Below, in pieces: positions 1-5,471 of a DNA stretch of 6,305 nt. Source of the DNA: an uncultured Litoreibacter sp. (GTDB taxonomy: Bacteria > Pseudomonadota > Alphaproteobacteria > Rhodobacterales > Rhodobacteraceae); assembly GCA_937928335.1 (NCBI GenBank), contig CALFWN010000025.1, positions 1 to 6,305 of the forward strand. The letters are read 5' to 3'. Every line of letters starts with the position of its first letter. Position 1 is the first letter of the stretch. The position numbers and the translations under genes are program-made. The notes beneath the pieces are model-generated. The model was not told where the DNA came from. It did not search any database and was given only the letters and a program-made list of their open reading frames with translations.

Positions 1-140
1 TATTTGGAACATTTTCGCTTGGATGGTCAGGTTATTTTGGCATGTTAATCGTCTTGTGTCTGGTTGCAGTTCTTACTGCCGTAACCTCAAGTATAACCGT
101 ACAAAGGCAAGTTAACGCCCTGCAGAATTACAAACGCTAG
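1..140. other. Composition break / foreign flank abutting fabF
   Basis: Hand counting gives 59 G+C in bases 1-140 (about 42%), against 35 of 60 in 141-200 and visibly higher values beyond. The break coincides with the point where fabF homology ends. No inverted repeat typical of an insertion-sequence end is evident at 120-145, and no transposase sequence is visible in the short flank. The cause cannot be decided from this window: a genomic rearrangement, the edge of an element or a chimeric assembly are all possible. Confidence 0.7.
3..140 (+). CDS. C-terminal fragment of a membrane protein, possibly FtsX-like (5' end outside window)
   Basis: An open frame enters from the left edge and ends at TAG (138-140), giving 45 residues. 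It reads as one hydrophobic helix (about residues 14-29, MLIVLCLVAVLTAV) followed by a polar tail, TSSITVQRQVNALQNYKR. The pattern of a last membrane helix followed by a T-x-R/S-x-T-V-x-R-x-x-x-L tail resembles the C-terminus of FtsX, the permease-like subunit of the FtsEX division complex. This is a family-pattern resemblance only, because the diagnostic parts of the protein lie outside the window. The stretch is about 42% GC by hand count, well below the genes to its right, and its stop codon falls exactly where fabF homology breaks off. It may derive from a different replicon or organism than the rest. It could also be the tail of another ABC-type permease. Confidence 0.4.
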   Translation, partial: FGTFSLGWSGYFGMLIVLCLVAVLTAVTSSITVQRQVNALQNYKR

Positions 141-935
141 CAGCACCTCGGCATAGATTTTGGCCCCACGCGCCTTGGCGTGCTCATATTCCTCCAGAAC
201 CACGACACCCGCGCCTTCGCCCATGACAAACCCGTCGCGATCCGCATCCCAGGGGCGCGAGGCTTTTGTCGGGTCATCCGCATGGGCCGTCGACAGCGCC
301 TTGCAGGCGTTGAACCCGGCAATGCCGATCTCGCAAATCGGGCTCTCCGCCCCGCCTGCAATCATCACATCGGCATCGTCCAAAGCGATCAGCCGCGCCG
401 CGTCGCCAATGGCGTGCGCGCCGGTCGAGCAGGCCGTCACCACCGCATGGTTCGGGCCTTTGAAGCCGTAGCGAATGGAGACCTGACCCGAGACCAGATT
501 GACCAAAGCACCGGGAATAAAGAACGGAGACACCCTGCGCGGCCCGCGCTCCTTGATCAGCACGGCGGTCTCGGCAATCGATTGCAAGCCGCCAATGCCC
601 GAGCCGATCATGACGCCCGTGCGCTCCAGCGCGGCGCGGTCCTCGGGCTGCCAGCCCGCGTCCTCCACAGCCATCTGCGCCGCAGCCATGCCATAGAGGA
701 TAAAATCATCCACCTTGCGGGCATCCTTGGCGGACATGAAATCATCGGGGTTGAATGCGCCAGCCTCCTCGCCGCGCGGCACTTCACACGCATAGCCGGT
801 GCCCAGATGCGAGGCATCAAATTTCTCAATGGTGCGCGCGCCGGATTTGCCCGCCAAGGCGTTCTTCCAGCTTTCCTCGACACCGCTGCCCAGCGGTGTG
901 ACCATACCCAAACCTGTTACGACGACTCGACGCAT
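87..935 (-). CDS. fabF: 3-oxoacyl-ACP synthase II (FabF), C-terminally truncated by a sequence junction
   Basis: This is the KAS II condensing enzyme, which joins malonyl-ACP to a growing acyl-ACP in fatty acid elongation. The N-terminus MRRVVVTGLGMVTPLG is classic FabF. The active-site cysteine sits at residue 169 in TACSTGAHAIG, and the conserved segments AGGAE (193-197), SRPWDADRDGF (226-236) and GEGAG (239-243) follow in order. The ATG at 935 is supported by AGGGGG (complement of 941-946) 5 nt upstream. Homology is good to residue 264 (KIYAEV) and possibly Leu265. After that, family members continue with a Gly-rich stretch, but here 17-18 unrelated residues run to a TGA at 87-89. The two catalytic histidines of the Cys-His-His triad lie in the missing part (family length is about 410-425), so this product could not work as a synthase. 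It is either a true disruption or an artefact of the join at 140/141. Its usual partners acpP, fabG and fabD lie on the same strand further right. Confidence 0.9.
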   Translation of the reverse strand: MRRVVVTGLGMVTPLGSGVEESWKNALAGKSGARTIEKFDASHLGTGYACEVPRGEEAGAFNPDDFMSAKDARKVDDFILYGMAAAQMAVEDAGWQPEDRAALERTGVMIGSGIGGLQSIAETAVLIKERGPRRVSPFFIPGALVNLVSGQVSIRYGFKGPNHAVVTACSTGAHAIGDAARLIALDDADVMIAGGAESPICEIGIAGFNACKALSTAHADDPTKASRPWDADRDGFVMGEGAGVVVLEEYEHAKARGAKIYAEVLLAFVILQGVNLPLYGYT

Positions 936-1061
936 AAATGCCCCCTAATTCCGCTATCCCGAAGGTTCTGTGCCAACTTCTTATCAGCTTCTACACGCGG
1001 GGCGCGGCAAGGGAAAGTGGCGCGGCGCATTTCTGCCTGACATCGCTGCGCCGCTTCGCTC

Positions 1062-1089
1062 TTGCGCCTGTGCGCGAAACCGATATTCC
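1062..1089 (+). promoter_or_regulatory. Candidate sigma-70-type promoter for the SnoaL-like gene
   Basis: TTGCGC (1062-1067) and TATTCC (1084-1089) are separated by 16 nt and lie 33 nt ahead of the GTG start at 1123. The -35 box is close to alphaproteobacterial forms, while the -10 match is partial. The rest of the 187-nt divergent region (936-1122) must also carry the fabF promoter on the other strand, but I could not single one out. Confidence 0.3.
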
Positions 1090-1122
1090 TTGCGGTGAAT
1101 ACGCATTCAAGAGGCCTCCTCC

Positions 1123-2154
1123 GTGACCGATTTCCAGCCCGCCAAATCCGTGACCCGCGCCTATATGGCAGCCTTCGACGCAGCTCCCGCATCCGGCCGG
1201 CTGGCCACGCTCAAGGCGCACACCACGCCTGACTATCACTGGCGGGGCCTGCACCCGTTCCACGAGCAACCCGGCGCAGAGGCGGTGATCGGCAAGTTCT
1301 GGGCGCCGTTTCTTCAGGCCTTTTCCGCCCTGCACCGGCACGAGACCGTCTTCTTTGCGGGGCGAAACGATTGCGATGGCGGGGCCACGATCTGGACCTG
1401 CTCTATGGGCCATTTCAAGGCCTTGTTTGACGCGCCCTGGCTGGGCATTGCGCCCAACCGCAAGACAGTGATGATCCGCTACGCCGAATTCCACCGCATC
1501 GAGGGCGATAAGATCGCCGAGACCGCGCTCTTCATCGACATTCTCAGCGTCATCCGGCAGGCGGGGTTGTGGCCGCTGCCCCCCATGACCGCCGCCGATT
1601 TCATCGACCCCGGCCCGCTGACCAATGACGGCCAGCTCCTGAACGCTCACGACCCGTCCGAGGGGGCCAAAACGCTCGCCACCATCAACGACATGGCCTC
1701 CAACATCGCCAAGGCCAATGCCACGCTGCAAGGCAAGCCGGGCGGTCTCGGCCTGAGCCCGCGCGAGGAGATGCAGCTGACCTGGCACGAGGACATGGCG
1801 TGGTACGGCCCCGCCGGCATCGGCGCGATCTTTACCATCGACCGCTACATAGAGCAGCATCAGCAGCCGTTTCGCCGTCAATTGGCCAACCGGGTGTTCA
1901 ACGGCCATGTCGCGCGTATGGCCGAAGGCAATTACGGCGGCTTCTTTGGCTGGCCCAACCTGACCGTGACCCCCACCGGCGGCTATCTCGGCCTGCCCGG
2001 CACCGGCAAGCCCGCCGATATGCGGGTGGTTGATGTCTACCGCCGCGACGGCGACAAGCTGGCCGAAAACTGGGTCTTTATCGACATGCTGCATTTCCTG
2101 AACCAGCAGGGGCTCGATGTGCTGGACCGACTGAAAGACGTGCCCCGCACCTGA
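1123..2154 (+). CDS. Tandem SnoaL-like / NTF2-fold protein (polyketide cyclase-like), 343 aa
   Basis: The protein consists of two NTF2-fold (SnoaL-like) units in one chain. The best internal match is between residues 120-149 and 302-331: both carry a GDK[IL]AE core followed by FID[IM]L and end in a Q-x-GL turn (GDKIAETALFIDIL against GDKLAENWVFIDML). Each unit starts with a W-rich segment (DYHWRGLHPF at 37-46, DMAWYGPAGIG at 224-234). SnoaL-like folds are small alpha+beta cones that bind hydrophobic ligands; some close polyketide rings, while many in proteobacteria have no known substrate. No signal peptide is visible, so it is probably cytosolic. The GTG start is preceded by AGAGG at 1110-1114 with 8 nt spacing; the next in-frame ATG (residue 15) would cut into the first helix. 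The gene is divergent from fabF and 90 nt ahead of the PilZ gene. Nothing nearby suggests polyketide synthesis, so the 'cyclase' label should not be taken as a function. Confidence 0.8.
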   Translation: MTDFQPAKSVTRAYMAAFDAAPASGRLATLKAHTTPDYHWRGLHPFHEQPGAEAVIGKFWAPFLQAFSALHRHETVFFAGRNDCDGGATIWTCSMGHFKALFDAPWLGIAPNRKTVMIRYAEFHRIEGDKIAETALFIDILSVIRQAGLWPLPPMTAADFIDPGPLTNDGQLLNAHDPSEGAKTLATINDMASNIAKANATLQGKPGGLGLSPREEMQLTWHEDMAWYGPAGIGAIFTIDRYIEQHQQPFRRQLANRVFNGHVARMAEGNYGGFFGWPNLTVTPTGGYLGLPGTGKPADMRVVDVYRRDGDKLAENWVFIDMLHFLNQQGLDVLDRLKDVPRT

Positions 2155-2187
2155 AAACACAGCTGAAAAGCGTTCAGGAACCACTCC

Positions 2188-2193
2188 TTAACC
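2188..2193 (+). promoter_or_regulatory. Possible CtrA half-site upstream of the PilZ gene
   Basis: TTAACC lies in the 90-nt gap between the SnoaL-like and PilZ genes, 51 nt ahead of the TTG start. TTAACC is the half-site recognised by the alphaproteobacterial response regulator CtrA, which in Rhodobacteraceae controls motility and c-di-GMP genes. There is no second TTAA at the spacing of a full site. A 6-base match can occur by chance, and the support comes mainly from the nature of the downstream gene. Confidence 0.3.
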
Positions 2194-2234
2194 GATACTG
2201 CTCTAGGGTCCCGGCGAAACTGTCAGAAACCGCC

Positions 2235-2238
2235 GAGG
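2235..2238 (+). promoter_or_regulatory. Ribosome binding site fixing the TTG start of the PilZ gene
   Basis: GAGG lies 6 nt before the TTG at 2245. An in-frame TGA (2242-2244) sits directly before that codon, so no earlier start is possible, and later starts would remove the signal peptide. Confidence 0.55.
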
Positions 2239-2244
2239 CCCTGA

Positions 2245-3147
2245 TTGCACCATTTCGTCCACGCGCTGGCCGCCAGTCTTTGGCTGGCCCTCCCCGCCTT
2301 CGCGGCTCCAGAGCCGCAGGATTGCTCTGCCTTCCCCTATCTCGCTGAGCTGGTGGTGCAGATCGACACGCTCGAAACCACCCGGACACAAGCCGCCACG
2401 CTCACCGCAGCCCTGCGCATCGAGGAGCTGCGCAACAAGATCCCCACCTCCCACATGCGCACCCGGCTGGAAGACCTTGGCCTGTCGCGCCATCTCAATG
2501 AGGTCACCGCATTCCGGGTCCGCCTTGGCGCGCTGTCGCGCATTGCCCGCACAGGCGGGCGCGACGGGCTGCAACCCTATCTCTTCGGGTCGGGCTTTCA
2601 GCAATCCAAGCAACATATCCGCGAATTGCTCGACCGCATCTGCGACGATATCCCCTCAACCGATCCCTCCCGCGCGGCATGGCGCGAGATTACCCTGTGG
2701 TCCGGCACGGGCCTCGCGGCCCGCCCGCCCCTTGCCGTGACCGCCGGTTTCGGCCTGCTCACCTTCTGCGTGGCGATGCTGGCCGCGCTGCACAGCTACC
2801 GAAGATGGCGGCGACGGCGCGATAAGCGCATCGGCAAGCGGGTGGCCTGCAATATTCCCGTATCGGTGTCTTGTCAGGGCGCTGCGCAACAGACGGCGCT
2901 GGTCGATATCAGCCACGGCGGCGCCAATCTGGCGCACCGGCTGGGCCTGCATGTGGGGCAAAGCCTTGGGCTTGAATTTGGCGAAACGCGGGTAGGCGCG
3001 CAGGTCATGTGGGCCAATGACAAATTCGCCGGCGTCAAATTCGAGCGGGTCCTGAGCAGCCGCGAAATGGCAGCCGCGTTCAAACACCAGCCCGGTCCTG
3101 CGACACGCCGCAACGAAAAACGCGGCGCCCGGCTGGGCACCGCGTAA
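2245..3147 (+). CDS. Membrane-anchored PilZ-domain protein (putative c-di-GMP receptor), 300 aa
   Basis: Residues 1-21 form a signal peptide (hydrophobic core ALAASLWLALPAFA, likely cut after AFA at about residue 20), although the n-region carries histidines rather than Lys/Arg. Residues 22-160 form a mostly helical, presumably periplasmic domain with two cysteines (27 and 133) that could pair. A membrane helix spans about 161-183 and is followed by a strongly basic segment (RRWRRRRDKR, 186-195), which puts the C-terminus in the cytosol. The PilZ domain begins there and has both halves of the c-di-GMP site: RxxxR at 195-199 (RIGKR) and DxSxxG at 221-226 (DISHGG). The layout suggests a receptor that links cytosolic c-di-GMP to something in the periplasm, but the target (exopolysaccharide, adhesion or motility) is not shown. 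The start is TTG. The gene lies 90 nt after the SnoaL-like gene and converges on acpP. I do not recognise the periplasmic domain as a named family. Confidence 0.85.
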   Translation: MHHFVHALAASLWLALPAFAAPEPQDCSAFPYLAELVVQIDTLETTRTQAATLTAALRIEELRNKIPTSHMRTRLEDLGLSRHLNEVTAFRVRLGALSRIARTGGRDGLQPYLFGSGFQQSKQHIRELLDRICDDIPSTDPSRAAWREITLWSGTGLAARPPLAVTAGFGLLTFCVAMLAALHSYRRWRRRRDKRIGKRVACNIPVSVSCQGAAQQTALVDISHGGANLAHRLGLHVGQSLGLEFGETRVGAQVMWANDKFAGVKFERVLSSREMAAAFKHQPGPATRRNEKRGARLGTA

Positions 3148-3149
3148 CT

Positions 3150-3195
3150 GTTCAGACAAGCACCCCGCCTGAACCTGAGCCCGGCGGCGGGGGTG
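3150..3195. terminator. GC hairpin between convergent PilZ gene and acpP
   Basis: CACCCCGCC (3161-3169) pairs with GGCGGGGGTG (3186-3195) apart from one bulged G, giving a 9-bp GC-rich stem in the 59-nt gap. A second, competing pair is GTTCAG (3150-3155) with CTGAAC (3169-3174). Neither strand has a good T-run after the stem, so this is a weak intrinsic terminator at best, possibly serving both directions. Confidence 0.4.
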
Positions 3196-3206
3196 CGAAA
3201 AGCGTC

Positions 3207-3440
3207 TTAGGAGGCTTCTTTGATGAATTTGGCAGCGTCGCCAAATGTCTGGATGTTTTCAGCAGCATCATCAGGGATTTCGATCCCGAACTCTTCTTCG
3301 AACGCCATGACCAGCTCGACAGTATCAAGACTGTCCGCGCCCAAATCGTCGATAAAGGAGGCGTTCTCGACAACTTTGTCTTCTTCAACGCCCAGGTGCT
3401 CGACAACGATCTTTTTAACGCGATCTGCGATGTCGCTCAT
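3207..3440 (-). CDS. acpP: Acyl carrier protein, 77 aa
   Basis: This small acidic carrier holds growing acyl chains of type II fatty acid synthesis on a 4'-phosphopantetheine arm. The modification site is Ser37 in the canonical [14 protein letters not shown] motif (32-45), and the helix III region [14 protein letters not shown] (50-63) is intact. The length of 77 matches the family. The frame stays open another 34 codons upstream (to 3542), but that stretch is not ACP-like. The ATG at 3440 starts at the usual [10 protein letters not shown] and has its own ribosome binding site. The gene lies 184 nt downstream of fabG and is probably transcribed from its own promoter as well as by read-through, which fits the high ACP levels cells need. 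Unlike the common arrangement, fabF does not follow directly: two + strand genes intervene. Confidence 0.97.
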   Translation of the reverse strand: MSDIADRVKKIVVEHLGVEEDKVVENASFIDDLGADSLDTVELVMAFEEEFGIEIPDDAAENIQTFGDAAKFIKEAS

Positions 3441-3448
3441 GATGAGTA

Positions 3449-3453
3449 TCCTC
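3449..3453 (-). promoter_or_regulatory. Ribosome binding site of acpP
   Basis: On the - strand GAGGA stands 8 nt before the ATG at 3440. This selects the 77-residue start over the longer open frame. Confidence 0.7.
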
Positions 3454-3565
3454 GTATTGGGACGGGTATGCCCCGCCAGTGTTGATGGCCATTTGGCCTT
3501 AATCGCCGCCGCAAGACGGCCACCGCAGCATCGGCAAACCACCGTGCTTTGGCAAATCTCGTGCG

Positions 3566-3593
3566 CCTATAGCACACCAAATGGGGAACGCAA
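3566..3593 (-). promoter_or_regulatory. Candidate promoter for acpP in the fabG-acpP gap
   Basis: Read on the - strand, TTGCGT (3588-3593) and TATAGG (3566-3571) are 16 nt apart, leaving a leader of roughly 120 nt before acpP. The leader contains small inverted repeats such as GGCC-AAAT-GGCC near 3487-3498 (5'-GGCCATTTGGCC on the + strand). The 184-nt gap 3441-3624 has no convincing gene. The boxes are a by-eye match. Confidence 0.35.
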
Positions 3594-3624
3594 ACGGTTC
3601 ATGCAACCCCAATTTTACGCCGCA

Positions 3625-4362
3625 TCACAGCATCGCCATGCCGCCATTTATATGCAGCGTGGTGCCTGTGACATAGCTGGCCCCGGGGCTCGCCAGATAG
3701 AGCACGCCGCTGGCAACCTCCTCCGGGTCCCCCATCCGGCCCGCCGGGATTTGGGTCAGAATACCCGCCTTCTGGTCCTCCGTCAGCTTGTCGGTCATTG
3801 CCGTGGCAATAAAGCCGGGGGCCAGGCAGTTTACAGTGATCCCGCGCGACGCCACCTCATAGGCCAATGATTTGGACATCCCCACCATCCCCGCTTTCGA
3901 GGCCGCGTAATTGCCCTGACCCGGGTTGCCCGTGGCCCCCACAACGCTTGAGATATTCACGATCCGCCCCCACCGCGCCTTCATCATGCCGCGCAGCACG
4001 CCTTTGCACAGCTTGAAGGTCGAGGTCAGGTTCACGTCAATCACCGAGCGAAATTCTTCATCCGACATCCGCATGAACAGATTGTCCCGCGTGATACCTG
4101 CGTTATTCACCAGCACATCCACCGAGCCCATCGCCGCGGCCGCGTCCTTGGGCAGCGCCTCCACCGCGTCAAAATCAGACAGGTTGCACGGCAGCACATG
4201 GGCGCGCTCGCCCAGCTCAGCGGCCAGCGCCTCCAACGGCTCCACCCGCGTACCCGACAAGGCCACCGTGGCCCCCGCACCATGCAGCGCTTTGGCAATC
4301 GCGCCGCCAATGCCGCCCGACGCGCCTGTGACCAGCGCATTTTTCCCAGTTAAATCAGCCAT
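3625..4362 (-). CDS. fabG: 3-oxoacyl-ACP reductase FabG, 245 aa
   Basis: This is an NADPH-dependent short-chain dehydrogenase that reduces 3-oxoacyl-ACP to 3-hydroxyacyl-ACP in each elongation round. The Rossmann motif TGASGGIG lies at 12-19, NNAG at 86-89, Asn111 in DVNLTS, the catalytic serine in NISSVVG (Ser139), and Tyr152-x3-Lys156 in YAASK. The signature APGFIATAMT (181-190) and the end HINGGMAML are typical FabG. The length of 245 matches the family. The ATG at 4362 is preferred over an in-frame TTG at 4377, because GAGGGA lies 7 nt before the ATG and the longer start would overlap fabD. Only 4 nt separate it from the fabD stop codon, so the two are co-transcribed and probably translationally coupled. 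Confidence 0.97.
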   Translation of the reverse strand: MADLTGKNALVTGASGGIGGAIAKALHGAGATVALSGTRVEPLEALAAELGERAHVLPCNLSDFDAVEALPKDAAAAMGSVDVLVNNAGITRDNLFMRMSDEEFRSVIDVNLTSTFKLCKGVLRGMMKARWGRIVNISSVVGATGNPGQGNYAASKAGMVGMSKSLAYEVASRGITVNCLAPGFIATAMTDKLTEDQKAGILTQIPAGRMGDPEEVASGVLYLASPGASYVTGTTLHINGGMAML

Positions 4363-4366
4363 GTCT

Positions 4367-5305
4367 CTATCCCTCAATCGCGGCAGCCGCCGCTTTTACG
4401 TCATCCGGGCTCAGCACCGCGCGGCAGTCAATATCGCGGTTGATCCGCCGGATCATGCCCGACAGCGCCTTGCCTGCGCCGATCTCCCAAATCTCTGTCA
4501 CGCCCTGCGCGCCCATCCACTCAACCGAGCTCATCCAGCGCACCTGCCCCGTCACCTGCTCGATCAGCAACTCGCGTATTCGCTCCGGCGCGTCCACGGC
4601 CTCCGCCACGACATTGGCCACCACAGGCACCACGGGCGCGGCCATCTCGACATCGCTCAAAGCCTGCGCCATCACATCGGCTGCGGGGGCCATCATCGCG
4701 CAATGAAACGGTGCCGACACGGGCAACAGCAAGGCCCGTTTCGCGCCTGCCTCCTTGGCCATGCCCACCGCGCGTTCCACCGCTGCCCTGCTGCCGGAAA
4801 TCACGTTCTGCGTGGGGTCGTTCTGGTTGGCCACCTGGCACACATCGTCTCCGGCGGCCTCAGCCGCCAGCTTGCTCACGCCGTCAAAATCCAGCCCCAG
4901 CACAGCCGCCATCGCGCCCTGACCCACAGGCACTGCCGCCTGCATCGCCTCGCCGCGCTTGCGCAGCAGCCGTGCCGCGTCCGCCACGCTGAATGTGCCT
5001 GCCGCCGCCAGTGCCGAATATTCGCCCAGCGAATGCCCGGCTACAAAAGACGCGGCCTCCATGCCGACGCCTTCGGCTTTCAACGCTGCCATCACCGCCA
5101 GCGAGGTGGCCATCAGGGCCGGTTGCGCATTCTGCGTCAGCGTCAGCGCGTCCAGATCCTCGCCCCAGATGATGTCAGACAGCTTTTCGCCGAGTGCTGC
5201 ATCCACCTCGTCGAATATCGCCTGCGCCTCCGGGTAGGCCTGCGCCACGTCGCGCCCCATCCCAAGCGCCTGTGCGCCCTGCCCCGGAAAAACAAATGCT
5301 CTCAT
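4367..5305 (-). CDS. fabD: Malonyl-CoA:ACP transacylase FabD, 312 aa
   Basis: The enzyme transfers malonyl from CoA to ACP, supplying the extender unit for FabF and other condensing enzymes. The N-terminus MRAFVFPGQGAQALGMG carries the GQGAQ motif (8-12). The nucleophile is Ser92 in GHSLGEYSA (90-98), the malonyl carboxylate-binding arginine is Arg117 in RKRGEAMQ, and the partner histidine is His201 in SAPFH. The length matches the family. The frame is open further upstream to 5494, but that extension is not FabD-like and would run into the divergent cytochrome gene. The ATG at 5305 has GAGGG 6 nt upstream. It is first in the fabD-fabG-(acpP) order. Confidence 0.97.
   Translation of the reverse strand: MRAFVFPGQGAQALGMGRDVAQAYPEAQAIFDEVDAALGEKLSDIIWGEDLDALTLTQNAQPALMATSLAVMAALKAEGVGMEAASFVAGHSLGEYSALAAAGTFSVADAARLLRKRGEAMQAAVPVGQGAMAAVLGLDFDGVSKLAAEAAGDDVCQVANQNDPTQNVISGSRAAVERAVGMAKEAGAKRALLLPVSAPFHCAMMAPAADVMAQALSDVEMAAPVVPVVANVVAEAVDAPERIRELLIEQVTGQVRWMSSVEWMGAQGVTEIWEIGAGKALSGMIRRINRDIDCRAVLSPDDVKAAAAAIEG
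4370..4375 (-). promoter_or_regulatory. Ribosome binding site of fabG
   Basis: GAGGGA on the - strand, 7 nt before the ATG at 4362, is embedded in the last codons of fabD. This decides for the 245-residue start and suggests coupling to fabD translation. Confidence 0.65.
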
Positions 5306-5311
5306 GCCCTG

Positions 5312-5316
5312 CCCTC
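5312..5316 (-). promoter_or_regulatory. Ribosome binding site of fabD
   Basis: GAGGG on the - strand lies 6 nt before the ATG at 5305. It favours the start at MRAFVFPGQ over longer versions of the open frame. Confidence 0.65.
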
Positions 5317-5335
5317 GTTTATTGCTTTGTCCAAA

Positions 5336-5364
5336 TGTGTAGCCAAACCCGACTGCGCCGACAA
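5336..5364 (-). promoter_or_regulatory. Candidate promoter for fabD
   Basis: On the - strand TTGTCG (5359-5364) and TACACA (5336-5341) are 17 nt apart, with the start codon about 30 nt beyond the -10 box. Spacing is ideal but the hexamers match the consensus only partly. Confidence 0.35.
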
Positions 5365-5380
5365 GCAAACCCGCACAAAC

Positions 5381-5398
5381 TCTGTGAGAGGATACAGA
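5381..5398. promoter_or_regulatory. Dyad TCTGT-N8-ACAGA in the fabD / cytochrome b561 divergent region
   Basis: TCTGT (5381-5385) and ACAGA (5394-5398) form a perfect 5-bp inverted repeat with an 8-nt spacer, just upstream of the candidate fabD -35 box and 73 nt ahead of the b561 start. Its placement between divergent genes would suit a regulator's operator. I do not recognise it as the site of a named factor, and a 5-bp dyad can be chance. Confidence 0.25.
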
Positions 5399-5471
5399 AT
5401 TTGCGTGCTGCCCGCGCCGGTCTAAGTCACACTGGGCCGAACGACACCCGACACCCCAAACGAGAGGCCCC

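Noticed and set aside
110..160. Insertion-sequence end at the fabF junction
   Set aside because: No inverted terminal repeat or transposase is visible; only 140 bases of the flank are available, so an element can neither be shown nor excluded.
180..1040. Long + strand open frame opposite fabF
   Set aside because: It is the antisense shadow of fabF in a GC-rich genome, with Arg/Ala/His-rich sequence and no recognisable domain.
991..2184. 397-codon - strand open frame opposite the SnoaL-like gene
   Set aside because: It mirrors the real gene, is Gly/Val-rich without domain structure, and runs through both flanking gaps. The + strand frame shows a clear internal duplication and a good ribosome binding site.
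3441..3542. N-terminal extension of the acyl carrier protein
   Set aside because: The additional 34 residues are not ACP-like, and a ribosome binding site stands directly before the normal ATG at 3440.
3594..3612. Small inverted repeat GGTT-CATGC-AACC downstream of fabG
   Set aside because: The stem is only 4 bp with no T-run, too weak to call a terminator.
3926..5425. 499-codon + strand open frame opposite fabG and fabD
   Set aside because: It lies antisense to two certain genes and has low-complexity His/Arg/Ala composition typical of shadows in GC-rich DNA.
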